Position numbers and translations under genes: made by a program | Source: Oceanobacillus halophilus | GTDB lineage: Bacteria; Bacillota; Bacilli; Bacillales; Amphibacillaceae | DNA: 64,000 nucleotides | Direction of reading: 5' to 3' | Assembly: GCF_003628505.1 (NCBI RefSeq) | Contig: NZ_RBZP01000003.1 | Span: 62,001 to 126,000 of the forward strand | Shown: positions 50,485 through 59,872 of the stretch, in pieces | How positions within the stretch are numbered: position 1 is the first letter of the stretch | Layout of the letters: the number at the start of each line of letters is the position of its first letter | The notes under the pieces: model-generated | What the model was told of the DNA's origin: nothing | Databases searched by the model: none | The model's input: only the letters and a program-made list of their open reading frames with translations

Positions 50485-51399
50485 ATGAGTATATTAAAAG
50501 TAACCAATTTGAAGAAAAGGTTTGGTAAGTTTACGGCATTAGATGGTGTGAATATGGAAGTGAAAAAAGGGGAAGTGTTTGGCTTCATTGGTCCAAATGG
50601 AGCGGGGAAATCAACGACCATTCGAATATTACTTGGTATGTTAAAGGCTACACAGGGAGAGGCTAGGGTTTTTGGTAAGGATGTTTGGGCCGATGCGGTT
50701 GACATTCATAAACGTATAGCATATGTGCCTGGCGATGTGAATCTATGGCCAAATCTAACTGGTGGGGAAGTTATTGATCTTCTTATGAAAATGAATGGAA
50801 GTACAAATCTAACAAAAAGAGAGGAACTAATAAAGAAATTTAATTTTGATCCAACGAAAAAGAGCCGGACGTATTCGAAAGGGAATAGACAAAAGGTTGC
50901 ATTAATAGCTGCGTTTGCATCTGATGCCGATTTATATATTTTAGATGAGCCGACGTCAGGACTTGATCCGTTGATGGAAACTATTTTCCAGGAATGTGTT
51001 CTTGATGCAAAAAGAGCGGGTAAAAGTGTTCTGCTATCGAGTCATATTTTATCTGAGGTAGAAAAATTATGTGATCGGGTAGGGATTATCCGTCAAGGGA
51101 AGATTATTGAAACAGGAACATTAGATGAACTAAGACACTTAACCCGTACTCATTTAACGATTAAAACAAAAAAACACATAACTTCTCTAAACGAACTAAA
51201 AGGAATTCATAATTTGGAAGAAAAAGATTCAGAGCGTACTCTTCAAGTAGATGCAGAGGAAATGGATACAGTTATTCGGTATATAGCTGAGTTTGGGATT
51301 TTAAAATTAGAAAGTTCCCCACCAACATTAGAGGATTTGTTTATGCGTCATTATCAAGGAGAAGAATACTCTAACTCTAAGATAGAGGGGTCGTTATAA
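50485..51399 (+). CDS. ABC exporter ATP-binding protein
   Basis: 304 residues. Walker A GPNGAGKSTT near 36-45, Q-loop region AYVPGDVNLWPNLTGGE, signature TYSKGNRQKVALIAAF (non-canonical SKGNRQ instead of LSGGQ), Walker B LYILDEPTSGLDPLM, H-loop VLLSSHIL. It pairs with the permease whose start overlaps its stop by one base. The SKGNRQ signature is common in ABC-2 drug-export ATPases. Confidence 0.93.
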   Translation: MSILKVTNLKKRFGKFTALDGVNMEVKKGEVFGFIGPNGAGKSTTIRILLGMLKATQGEARVFGKDVWADAVDIHKRIAYVPGDVNLWPNLTGGEVIDLLMKMNGSTNLTKREELIKKFNFDPTKKSRTYSKGNRQKVALIAAFASDADLYILDEPTSGLDPLMETIFQECVLDAKRAGKSVLLSSHILSEVEKLCDRVGIIRQGKIIETGTLDELRHLTRTHLTIKTKKHITSLNELKGIHNLEEKDSERTLQVDAEEMDTVIRYIAEFGILKLESSPPTLEDLFMRHYQGEEYSNSKIEGSL

Positions 51400-53009
51400 T
51401 GGTTGCGAGATATTTTAAAGGGACGAATCAATTAACAGCATTCTATTTTAAACAACACCGATTTAAAATCCTCGTTTGGTTGATTGGTTTGATAGGAATC
51501 ACCTTGTCTGTTGCTTCTGCTTACCCAAGTATTTATAACGATGAAGAATCGAGGCAAGCTGCTTCACTGACAATGGATAATCCGGTTATGGTGGCGATGC
51601 TTGGAACGGGTTATGAAATGGAGGAATATGTAAATTCTGTAGGTGCCATGTTTGCCAATGAAATGTTGCTCTTTACGGCTATTGCAGTAGCTATCATGAG
51701 TATATTACTTGTAGGGCGGGCTACACGTGGGGATGAAGAAGAGGGTCGTAATGAAATGGTTCGGGCTCTTTCTGTGGGTCGCTTATCATCTGTAAGTGCG
51801 GTAATGATTGTTATCGTATCAACAAATATTTTACTAGCTATTTTAACAGGGATTGGCTTGGCTTCCCTTGGGATAGAGGGTGTGGAGTTAGAAGGGTCTT
51901 TATTATATGGTTCCATTTTAGGTGCAACGGGGCTTCTATTTGCTAGCTTCACAGCAGTTTTTGCCCAGGTTACAGAAACATCAAAAGGAACTACTATGTT
52001 TTCTTTTATGTTATTAATAATAGCTTATCTTATTCGAGCCATAGGAGATGTGAGTAGTGAGGAACTGTCGTGGATATCGCCACTTGGCTGGACAGTTAAA
52101 ACTGGCGTATTTGTGGAAAATGATTGGTGGCCGGTTGTATTATCATGTATCGTTGCTATTATGTTTGGAGTTATTGCTTTTTATTTACACTCTATACGTG
52201 ATTTGGGGGCTGGATTTATAGCAGCAAGAAAAGGTAAGACACACGCTTCCCCATTTTTACAAACATCATTGGGACTTGCTTTAAGGTTACAGCGTACGAA
52301 TATAATTGCTTGGGCTATTGGACTGTTTATTTTAAGTAGCTCTTTTGGGGCAATTTTAGGAGATTTAGAAACCTATTTTGCTGAAAATGAGTTTATGCAA
52401 GCATTTATTGTGGTTGATTCAGATTATACGATGACGGAGCAATTTATTACATTGCTAATGGCAATCATGTCATTGATCAGCCTTGTTCCTGCAGTGATGG
52501 TAATATTAAAGGTAAAAGGTGAAGAGACGAGGAATCTTACAGAAAACTATTATACTCGTGCAATATCACGAACTCGTGTACTAGGTAGTCACTTTCTCTT
52601 AGCGGTTGTTGTCAGTTTTATCATGCAATCCCTTGTTGCTCTGGGGTTATGGTCGGTAGGTGAAGTAGTGATGGATGAAGCGATATCGTTTGATACAACT
52701 ATTGCTTCGGCTTATGTTTATTTACCAGCGATATGGGTAGTAATTAGCCTTGTAATAGGATTGGTTGGGGTAGTTCCAAAGCTAACTGGATTGATTTGGC
52801 TTTATGTTGTCTTTTGTTTTGTTGTTGTCTATCTTGGAGACTTGTTTGACTTCCCGGAATGGATGAATAACTTGTCAGTCTTTGATTATATCCCGCAAAT
52901 TCCGATAGATAGCGTGAATTTTACGGCGATGGTGGTATTAATACTGATTTCTTTTGTACTATCTATAATTGGTTTTAGTGGATATAATAGACGGGATATT
53001 TCTGGGTGA
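51399..53009 (+). CDS. ABC-2 type exporter permease
   Basis: 536 residues with about 12 hydrophobic segments in two halves, each starting with a TAFYFKQHRFKILVWLIGLIGI or LRLQRTNIIAWAIGLFILSS unit. This duplicated layout matches the family annotated as exporters of polyketide antibiotics. Together with the ATPase and the TetR gene it forms an inducible drug-export system. The substrate is unknown. Confidence 0.85.
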   Translation: MVARYFKGTNQLTAFYFKQHRFKILVWLIGLIGITLSVASAYPSIYNDEESRQAASLTMDNPVMVAMLGTGYEMEEYVNSVGAMFANEMLLFTAIAVAIMSILLVGRATRGDEEEGRNEMVRALSVGRLSSVSAVMIVIVSTNILLAILTGIGLASLGIEGVELEGSLLYGSILGATGLLFASFTAVFAQVTETSKGTTMFSFMLLIIAYLIRAIGDVSSEELSWISPLGWTVKTGVFVENDWWPVVLSCIVAIMFGVIAFYLHSIRDLGAGFIAARKGKTHASPFLQTSLGLALRLQRTNIIAWAIGLFILSSSFGAILGDLETYFAENEFMQAFIVVDSDYTMTEQFITLLMAIMSLISLVPAVMVILKVKGEETRNLTENYYTRAISRTRVLGSHFLLAVVVSFIMQSLVALGLWSVGEVVMDEAISFDTTIASAYVYLPAIWVVISLVIGLVGVVPKLTGLIWLYVVFCFVVVYLGDLFDFPEWMNNLSVFDYIPQIPIDSVNFTAMVVLILISFVLSIIGFSGYNRRDISG

Positions 53010-53102
53010 TTTCTTTGAGTAGTCTAAATTTTGTAGAATAGCTTTCAGATCGTACTGTTAAGCTAACCATTGATAAATAAACATCTTTAGAGGAGGATTA
53101 CT

Positions 53103-53966
53103 ATGCTAGGAAACTTGCCAGAAATTAAAACGGTAAAACTTAAACTAAATGATATAGATGTCAACTGCTACTTGGCTGGGGAATCTGGTTCTCCAGTGAT
53201 ACTTTTGCATGGAGCAGGAGTTGATTCAGCAAGAATTTCTTGGAGTGAGGTAATAGGTTTTTTATCAAAAAAACACCGTGTATTTGCTCCTGATCTTCCT
53301 GGGTATGGAGATAGTGATAAACCTAATGTAGAATATTCACTTTCCTTTTACATTGATATTTTGAAACAAATAATGGATAGCCTTCACCTTGAGAAGACTA
53401 ACTTGGTGGGACTATCTCTAGGTGGAGGACTCTCTCTTGGATATACGCTCGAATATCCAGATCGAGTAGAAAAGCTAGTATTAGTAGGTGCGTGGGGGCT
53501 ATTTAGTAAACTTCCTTACCATCTTCTTTCTTATTGGTATACAAAATCATTCCTCAATGAGCTTTCGTATAAATGGTCAAGTAAAAGCAGAAGATTTGTG
53601 AAGTGGACTCTGTTAAATAGTTTGTTTGGAAATCCTAATAATGTACCAGAAGAACTTGTAGATGAAATTTATGCATCCTTACAAGCACCACATGCTGGTA
53701 AAGCATTTATGTCATTTCAGAGAAGTGAGATTACACGAACGGGACTTAGAACAAAGTTGGCAGAAAGGTTATCTGAAATTAATAAACGAACATTAATCGT
53801 TCATGGTTCAAAAGATACGACGGTTCCTATTAAACATGCGTTAGAAGCACATAAGGCTTTTAAGGACTCCGAAATCTATGTAATGAAAGGGTGTAAACAT
53901 TGGTCACAGAAAGAGAGACCTGAAGAGTTTACTCGAGTTATTACAAGATTTCTAGGGAAAGAGTAA
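53103..53966 (+). CDS. Alpha/beta hydrolase
   Basis: 287 residues. Oxyanion segment VILLHGAGVDSARISW, DLPGYGDSDKP, nucleophile elbow GLSLGGG (Ser105), acid HGSKDTTVP, and catalytic His in GCKHWSQKERPEEF near 265-275. No signal or anchor. Possibly a hydrolase of drug-like esters given the neighbours, but this is only context. AGAGGAGG lies before the ATG. Confidence 0.88.
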   Translation: MLGNLPEIKTVKLKLNDIDVNCYLAGESGSPVILLHGAGVDSARISWSEVIGFLSKKHRVFAPDLPGYGDSDKPNVEYSLSFYIDILKQIMDSLHLEKTNLVGLSLGGGLSLGYTLEYPDRVEKLVLVGAWGLFSKLPYHLLSYWYTKSFLNELSYKWSSKSRRFVKWTLLNSLFGNPNNVPEELVDEIYASLQAPHAGKAFMSFQRSEITRTGLRTKLAERLSEINKRTLIVHGSKDTTVPIKHALEAHKAFKDSEIYVMKGCKHWSQKERPEEFTRVITRFLGKE

Positions 53967-54002
53967 AGTAAAAATTTGTATTCGAACAGGAGTTATAAAG
54001 AA

Positions 54003-54539
54003 ATGAACATAATAATGAAACAAGAACAGGTTAAGGACTATAACATAACTGAAAAAGTAGTAAAATGTGCATTTGCTAATGCAGAACACAGTGATAGAAA
54101 TGAACATCATTTGGTGTCTCGTATTAGAAATTCAAACGTATTTATACCAGAATTATCTTTAGTGGCAATAAATAATGATGATAATCGAATAGTGGGACAT
54201 ATTCTATTATCCAAGATAAGAATTAAGAATGACGTTCAAGTTGTAGAGTCACTCGCTCTTGCACCTGTATCTGTATTACCGGAATATCAAAATCAAGGCG
54301 TAGGTAAGCTGTTAATTATAAAAGCATTAAAGAAAGCAAAAGAGCTTGAGTTTGATTCAGTTGTTGTCTTGGGGCATCCAGAATATTATCCGAAGTTCGG
54401 GTTCAAAAAAGCATCCACTTGGGGGATAAAAGCACCTTTTGAAGTACCAGACGAGGCATTTATGGCAATGGAGTTAGGTGAAAATACCCTCGATAAAGTT
54501 TCGGGAGTTGTTGAATATCCTAGTGTGTTTTTTGAATAA
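54003..54539 (+). CDS. GNAT-family N-acetyltransferase
   Basis: 178 residues from ATG 54003 (AGGAG 10 bp upstream). Acetyl-CoA loop VLPEYQNQGVGKLLIIKALKKAKE (Q/RxxGxG/A motif near 98-105), preceded by VESLALAPVSV and followed by VVVLGHPEYYPKFGFKKA. This subgroup (YhbS-like) has unknown small-molecule substrates. Confidence 0.88.
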   Translation: MNIIMKQEQVKDYNITEKVVKCAFANAEHSDRNEHHLVSRIRNSNVFIPELSLVAINNDDNRIVGHILLSKIRIKNDVQVVESLALAPVSVLPEYQNQGVGKLLIIKALKKAKELEFDSVVVLGHPEYYPKFGFKKASTWGIKAPFEVPDEAFMAMELGENTLDKVSGVVEYPSVFFE

Positions 54540-54666
54540 ATGTAAGTTGAAATTAAGAATATGACCTTAAATTATATCTTTTTCAATGTGTGTTTAAATA
54601 TGATTTTTTCTTGTTGTGATAAAATTTGCAAGTTATCTTTAAACAATGATATAAAGGAGTGATTTT

Positions 54667-55308
54667 ATGTCTGCTAAAAATTTTCCTGGACCAAATCCAC
54701 AAACTCCATTTCCATTAGAAGGAAATAAAAATGTTCAATTTATCAAGCCAACTACAACAAGAAAAAATGTTTCCGTTGGTGATTATTCGTACTACGATAG
54801 TAAACATGGAGAGTCATTTGAAGAACAAGTTCTATATCACTATGAAGTAATAGGTGATAAACTGATTATAGGAAAGTTTTGTTCGATAGGTCCAGGAACA
54901 ACATTTATTATGAATGGAGCGAACCATCAAATGGATGGCTCAACGTATCCATTCCATTTGTTTGGCAGTGGGTGGAAAATGCATGTACCTTCACTAGACG
55001 ACCTGCCGATTAAAGGAGATACTGAAGTCGGAAATGATGTATGGATAGGAAGAGATGTAACAATTATGCCTGGAGTCAAAATTGGAGATGGAGCAATTAT
55101 TGCTGCACAATCTGTTGTTACAAAAAATGTAGCCCCTTATACAGTTGTTGGAGGAAATCCTGCGAAAATTATAAAAAAACGTTATTCAGATAAAGTAATA
55201 GAGGAATGGCTAACCATAAAGTGGTGGGATTGGGATTCTAAGAAAATTAGTGAAAATATCGAATTCATAATAGGTGGACATATAGATAAATTGAAAATGA
55301 ACAATTAA
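54667..55308 (+). CDS. Vat-like streptogramin A / xenobiotic acetyltransferase
   Basis: 213 residues, left-handed beta-helix (hexapeptide) enzyme. [81 protein letters not shown] and [52 protein letters not shown] follow Vat(D) (recalled) closely. The catalytic His is His87 in GANHQMDG. It would acetylate group A streptogramins. Chloramphenicol-type XAT relatives share the fold, so the drug is not proven. GGAG lies before the ATG. Confidence 0.88.
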   Translation: MSAKNFPGPNPQTPFPLEGNKNVQFIKPTTTRKNVSVGDYSYYDSKHGESFEEQVLYHYEVIGDKLIIGKFCSIGPGTTFIMNGANHQMDGSTYPFHLFGSGWKMHVPSLDDLPIKGDTEVGNDVWIGRDVTIMPGVKIGDGAIIAAQSVVTKNVAPYTVVGGNPAKIIKKRYSDKVIEEWLTIKWWDWDSKKISENIEFIIGGHIDKLKMNN

Positions 55309-55314
55309 AATAAG

Positions 55315-55348
55315 ATCGGACTGGATGCTATACTGGGTTCAGTCTGAT
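55315..55348 (+). terminator. Hairpin after the vat-like gene
   Basis: ATCGGACTG and CAGTCTGAT pair (one G-T) over a 16-nt loop, 7 bp after the stop. T-run is weak. The gap 55349-55509 shows no gene. Confidence 0.5.
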
Positions 55349-55509
55349 TCAATATTAAAAATCCTTGATCTCTTAAAGGTAGTGTAAATGATGATTTACT
55401 TGATAGGTATTGTACAAAAATATTTAGAAAGTAATTTAAGTAGTAAATCTATTTTCTTAACTCCTAATCTCGTTTTTCCACTACGTAGATCAATATTAAA
55501 CGCTTAGCA

Positions 55510-55815
55510 AACCATAATAAACTCTTACTAATCTCACCACCAATTCTATAATAATAAACATTTGCTTTCTTCAATATCAGACTCAACAATTACTCGGACT
55601 TCTCTTTTCAAAAGCCCGAGTTTTTTCATCTCTTTTCTCTATTATTTTCTTCCCTCTGTTCTAGCAGACTTTATTCATTTCCGAAAAACTATGAAAAAAC
55701 AGCTGAAAAAGGCCCTGAAAACGACCGATTTTAATCTGAAAGTGGATAAAAATGAGGGGGGCCGTAGCAATACATTATTATGACTTGAACGGTGAAATGC
55801 GGATTGGAGGGGGAT
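55510..55815 (+). repeat. Dispersed non-coding repeat, copy 5 (long form)
   Basis: AATAAACTCTTACTAATCTCACCACCAATTCT, AATAAACATTTGCTT, CTCGG..CCGAG-T6 (hairpin 55593-55626), ATGAAAAAACAGCTGAAAAAGGCCCTGAAAACG, CCGTAGCAA, ATTATGACTTGAACGGTGAAATGCGGATTGGAGGGG align with copy 1 in order, but without the TCAATAT-rich stretch. The rest to 56062 shows only a probable promoter region for the next gene. Confidence 0.8.
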
Positions 55816-56074
55816 TAAGCAGGAGTTTATTGGGTTGTACAGAAGCTGTCTAACTAAAAAGAACTTGCTAATTCGGCCATAATTTCGTAAAATAATCTTT
55901 TGTAATTTCCATTTTAATTCAAAATCCTTCCGTTTTAATAATTAGAACATGGGATTTTTCTGATAAAAAAAGTTTATGAATGGTATGAAAGTATAGATTA
56001 CAGGAATACCTTTGTTTTCTATCTTTGGGACAAGGTTTGACCTGGTATTACTATGAGAGGAATTGAATGAACAT

Positions 56075-57058
56075 ATGAAAGAGAACTTTTGGCATGAATT
56101 ACCAAAACCATTTTTCGTTCTGGCACCGATGGAGGATGTGACAGATGTTGTTTTCCGTCATGTCGTAAGTGAAGCTGCCAGACCAGATGTGTTTTTTACA
56201 GAGTTTACAAATTCAGAAAGTTACTGTCACCCAGAGGGGAAACAAAGTGTCCGTGGGCGTTTAACTTTTACAGAAGATGAACAGCCGATGGTGGCTCACA
56301 TATGGGGAGATAAGCCTGAATATTTTCGTCAAATGAGTATTGGTATGGCGGAGCAAGGTTTTAAAGGCCTGGATATTAATATGGGGTGTCCTGTACCAAA
56401 TGTGGCGGCTAAAGGTAAAGGTTGCGGCCTTATCCGTCGTCCAGAGGTTGCTGCAGAACTTATACAAGCAGCAAAAGCAGGAGGATTGCCCGTAAGTGTG
56501 AAGACAAGGCTTGGTTACACGAAGGTGGACGAATGGCGTGACTGGCTAACTCATATATTGAAGCAAGATATTGTTAATCTTTCCATTCATCTACGTACGA
56601 AAAAGGAAATGAGTAAAGTAGATGCACATTGGGAATTGATTCCAGAAATTAAGAAACTTCGTGATGAAGTGGCTCCGGATACACTTTTAACGATCAATGG
56701 AGATATTCCGGACCGTCAAACTGGTCTGGAACTTGCCAATAAATACGGGGTTGATGGGATTATGATTGGGCGTGGCATTTTTAAAAATCCATTTGCCTTT
56801 GAAAAGGAGCCAAAGGAACATAGCAGTAAAGAATTGCTTGATCTCCTAAGGCTGCAGCTAGACCTTCATGATAAATACTCAACCGAATTTGAGCCACGTC
56901 CATTTAAACCACTTCGTCGCTTTTTCAAGATATATGTACGTGGAATTCGAGGTGCAAGTGAATTAAGAAATGAATTAATGAGTACTGAATCAACAGATGA
57001 TGTGCGTGCATTGCTTGATGGTTTTTTGGAGAAACACAGTGATGAGTTGGAGAAATAG
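56075..57058 (+). CDS. dus: tRNA-dihydrouridine synthase
   Basis: 327 residues from ATG 56075 ([24 protein letters not shown], a typical start; a TTG at 56063 is the alternative). FMN/TIM-barrel enzyme that reduces uridines in t[26 protein letters not shown] carries the catalytic Cys region, followed by [23 protein letters not shown], and [14 protein letters not shown]. Which uridine positions it modifies is not evident from sequence. Confidence 0.93.
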   Translation: MKENFWHELPKPFFVLAPMEDVTDVVFRHVVSEAARPDVFFTEFTNSESYCHPEGKQSVRGRLTFTEDEQPMVAHIWGDKPEYFRQMSIGMAEQGFKGLDINMGCPVPNVAAKGKGCGLIRRPEVAAELIQAAKAGGLPVSVKTRLGYTKVDEWRDWLTHILKQDIVNLSIHLRTKKEMSKVDAHWELIPEIKKLRDEVAPDTLLTINGDIPDRQTGLELANKYGVDGIMIGRGIFKNPFAFEKEPKEHSSKELLDLLRLQLDLHDKYSTEFEPRPFKPLRRFFKIYVRGIRGASELRNELMSTESTDDVRALLDGFLEKHSDELEK

Positions 57059-57106
57059 TGTTTTTGGGAAAGTTGATTAAAAAAGGTATATAGACTTATT
57101 CATTGA

Positions 57107-57137
57107 AAATCTTGGGTTTATTACGAACCTGAGATTT
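57107..57137 (+). terminator. Terminator of dus
   Basis: AAATCT and AGATTT with inner GGTT/AACC pairing and a 7-nt loop, followed by TTC-rich sequence. Confidence 0.7.
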
Positions 57138-57243
57138 TTCTTTCTCAATAAGTCATTTATATATAGCCTTCAATTTGTTATTCCGTAACATAGACTAATA
57201 CCTAGCATAGAATATCTTGGAATGATGATTGGAGGCATGGAAT

Positions 57244-57909
57244 ATGAATGAACGGAGTCTGTCAATTGGCGACCAATTTCCCGAAATGACGGTTCAAACA
57301 ACTCATGGAACAAAAACTCTTCCAGATGATTATGAGGGTAGGTGGCTTATATTATTTAGTCATCCAGGTGATTTCACCCCAGTATGCACAACAGAATTTG
57401 TAGCGTTTCAACAATTATATCCTGAATTTCAAAAACGAGGGACGGAATTAATGGGGCTTTCAATTGATCAGGTCCAAGCACATATGAAATGGACAGAGTG
57501 GATAGAACAGAATTTAGGTGTTCCTATTACATTTCCTATTATTGCTGATCCTTTGGGAACCGTTGCGAATAAACTAGGGATGGTGCACAAGGCGAGGCAA
57601 ACCAGTACAGTCCGAGGTGTATATTTTATTGATGATAAAGGTATGATACGTGCAATCTTCTTTTATCCAGCTGAAGTTGGGAGAGGGTTAAAGGAAATTT
57701 TACGAACATTGTATGCACTGCAAACTTCAGATCATTATCACTTAGCATTGCCAGCAGATTGGCCGAATAATAACATAATTGGTGATAGAGCTATTGTCCC
57801 ACCTGCAGCAAACGAACAACAAAAAGCAGAACGGTTAAAGCAAGCGGAGACTGGTGAAGTAGATTGTTTTGATTGGTGGTTTTGCTATAAAAATTTGAGA
57901 AAAGAATGA
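57244..57909 (+). CDS. Peroxiredoxin (ApTPx-like paralogue)
   Basis: 221 residues from ATG 57244 (GGAGG 8 bp upstream; a TTG at 57229 lies inside the SD). Peroxidatic Cys48 in HPGDFTPVCTTEF. C-terminal arm VDCFDWWFCYKN with Cys208 and Cys214, the CxDWWFC signature of the archaeal-type thioredoxin peroxidases. A clear relative of the enzyme at 3744 but with a different C-terminal tail and no small winged-helix partner. Confidence 0.93.
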   Translation: MNERSLSIGDQFPEMTVQTTHGTKTLPDDYEGRWLILFSHPGDFTPVCTTEFVAFQQLYPEFQKRGTELMGLSIDQVQAHMKWTEWIEQNLGVPITFPIIADPLGTVANKLGMVHKARQTSTVRGVYFIDDKGMIRAIFFYPAEVGRGLKEILRTLYALQTSDHYHLALPADWPNNNIIGDRAIVPPAANEQQKAERLKQAETGEVDCFDWWFCYKNLRKE

Positions 57910-57920
57910 TGCTTTATGTT

Positions 57921-57967
57921 AACGTTGTAGTTGATAGAAACTGTGGGTAATCTGAATTCATAGTAGC
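57921..57967. repeat. Fragment of the dispersed repeat seen at 2425 and 63686
   Basis: GTAGTTGATAGAAACTGT..TGAATTCATAGTA matches the left part of the copy at 63686. The gap 57910-58276 holds otherwise only the terminator below and the pepV upstream region. Confidence 0.55.
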
Positions 57968-58076
57968 AAAATAATCATCCGTGTGAGCGAGAACAATAAA
58001 ATTCTAATTAAAAATATTCACGGTCTATAAAAATGTAAGCAAAGATGAGAGCCATTACAAAAGAGACAAAAAAATA

Positions 58077-58115
58077 AAGGTCCTATTTGAATAATATTAT
58101 TTCAAATAGGGCCTT
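58077..58115 (+). terminator. Strong intergenic terminator before pepV
   Basis: AAGGTCCTATTTGAA and TTCAAATAGGGCCTT form a 15-bp stem with one G-T pair and a 9-nt loop, followed by TTGAATAT. It is 168 bp after the peroxiredoxin stop. Confidence 0.75.
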
Positions 58116-58276
58116 TTGAATATATTTCTAATACTAGTTCCAACATATGAAATCTATTTTGTTCGTCAAAAAACAACAGATGAAGACTTCCAAACTTATA
58201 ATAAGGGAATACTTTGGTAAAATGAACAAGTAACGTAAATACTTGTAAAGGCAGCCAATAAGGAGTGAAGTACATA

Positions 58277-59689
58277 ATGTGTAACATCAATTGGATGGAA
58301 GAAGTAGTAAAAAGGAAAGAGGATTTCCTAAAGGATTTACAAGGCATTCTGCAAATAAAAAGTGTGCTGGATGAAGAGAAGGTACAACCAGATGCCCCAT
58401 TAGGACAAGGGATTAAAGATGCGTTGGAGTATATGCTGAATTTAGGGAAGAAAGATGGATTTACTCCTAAAAATGTTGGGAACTTGGCAGGTCATCTTGA
58501 AATGGGACAAGGAGACCAACTACTTGGTATATTAGGACATGTCGATGTGGTTCCTGAAGGAGATGGCTGGAGTGTGGATCCATACGGTGCCGTCATTAAA
58601 GATGGAAAGATTTATGCACGTGGTTCCAGTGATGATAAGGGACCAACCATTGCTGCCTATTATGGGATGAAAATTATCAAAGAACTAGGGATTCCACTAG
58701 GGAAAAGGGTTCGACTCATTATTGGTACGGATGAAGAGAGTGATTGGAGATGTGTGGAGCATTATTTTGAAAAGGAAGAAATGCCAACTATGGGATTTGT
58801 TCCAGATGCAGATTTTCCAATCATTTTTGCGGAAAAAGGAATAGCAGATTACGACATTGTTCAACAATCTAATGTTAATAGCTCAAATGAATCTTTACAA
58901 TTGCAGTCCTTTCAGTCTGGACGAAGATACAACATGGTTCCGGATTTTGCAGAAGTTCAGTTACAATTAGACGGAGAAACTGTAGATATGAAGCAGAAAT
59001 ATCAGGCATTTCTTGATGATTGGGAATTAGATGGTGCAACTTCTGTAAATGGGGAGGAAGTGACGTTAACTCTAGTTGGAAAGAGTGCCCATGGAGCAGA
59101 ACCTCGAAACGGGAAGAATGCCGGAGTTTATATGGCGAAGTTTTTGCAAAACCTGGAGTTGGATGATGCAGGGAAGACATTTACAGAAACTATCGCATCA
59201 TTCTTTGATAAATCTCGTGGGGAAGTTTTTGATATTGCCTTTCAAGATGAGGAATCTGGGGAATTAACGATTAATGTGGGAATGATGAATTACAACCAAG
59301 AATCTGGTGGTCGAATTGGACTTAATATGCGATATCCTGTTACTTTTGATATAGATAATGGAAAGACCAAAATTCAAACATTCTTAGAGAAGGAGAATCT
59401 CCAGTTAGAGAACTTTTCAGACTCTAAGCCAACCTATGTCAAAAAAGATGATCCACTCATTCAAACATTACAAAAGGTATATGAAGAGCAAACTGGTGAA
59501 AAGGCAGAACTGCTCTCTATTGGTGGGGGTACGTATTCACGAGCATTAGATCATGGAGTTGCCTTTGGAGCGATGTTTCCAGGACGTGAAGATGTCATGC
59601 ACCAAAAAGATGAATATGCCATTGTCGATGATTTACTAAAGGCGACAGCGATTTATGCGCAGGCCATTTATGAATTAGCGAAAGCCTAA
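58277..59689 (+). CDS. pepV: Dipeptidase PepV (M20 family)
   Basis: 470 residues from ATG 58277 (AAGGAG 11 bp upstream; NINWMEEVVKRKEDFLKDLQGIL is the usual PepV start). Zinc-dependent cytosolic dipeptidase. ILGHVDVVPEGDGWSVDPYG (first metal-binding His/Asp), ARGSSDDKGPTIAAYYGMK, IGTDEESDWRCVEHYF (Glu-rich metal site), and SIGGGTYSRALDHGVAFGAMFPGREDVMHQKDE towards the C-terminus are typical. Confidence 0.95.
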   Translation: MCNINWMEEVVKRKEDFLKDLQGILQIKSVLDEEKVQPDAPLGQGIKDALEYMLNLGKKDGFTPKNVGNLAGHLEMGQGDQLLGILGHVDVVPEGDGWSVDPYGAVIKDGKIYARGSSDDKGPTIAAYYGMKIIKELGIPLGKRVRLIIGTDEESDWRCVEHYFEKEEMPTMGFVPDADFPIIFAEKGIADYDIVQQSNVNSSNESLQLQSFQSGRRYNMVPDFAEVQLQLDGETVDMKQKYQAFLDDWELDGATSVNGEEVTLTLVGKSAHGAEPRNGKNAGVYMAKFLQNLELDDAGKTFTETIASFFDKSRGEVFDIAFQDEESGELTINVGMMNYNQESGGRIGLNMRYPVTFDIDNGKTKIQTFLEKENLQLENFSDSKPTYVKKDDPLIQTLQKVYEEQTGEKAELLSIGGGTYSRALDHGVAFGAMFPGREDVMHQKDEYAIVDDLLKATAIYAQAIYELAKA

Positions 59690-59697
59690 AAGTGTGT

Positions 59698-59841
59698 GTT
59701 TAAAAAGGAGGATAAAAAGGACCGAGAATTTCGAGGCGGCGTAGATTTGAGCACCGGAATGTACATTAAAAGGTACATGAGGAACGGAAAACCAAGCCAA
59801 CGAAGAGATTCGATGTGTCATTTTTACCGGACTTTTTGAAC
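59698..59841. repeat. 144-bp structured inverted-repeat element before pepF
   Basis: It is closed by GTTTAAAAAG (59698-59707) and CTTTTTGAAC (59832-59841), complementary over 10 bp with one G-T pair. Inside it holds GGACCGAGAATTTCGAGGCGGCG, a hairpin ATGTAC..GTACAT (59759-59776), and CGAAGAGATTCG. No ORF of note. I recall similar elements in other Bacillaceae but cannot verify; it may be a structured RNA or a MITE-like repeat. Confidence 0.6.
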
Positions 59842-59872
59842 AACCTCGAAAGAAGGAAGAGGAGGAGCAAGT

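Noticed and set aside
55562-55783. 73-codon ORF in repeat copy 5
   Set aside because: It lies within the dispersed repeat, runs through the terminator hairpin and is not conserved in copy 1.
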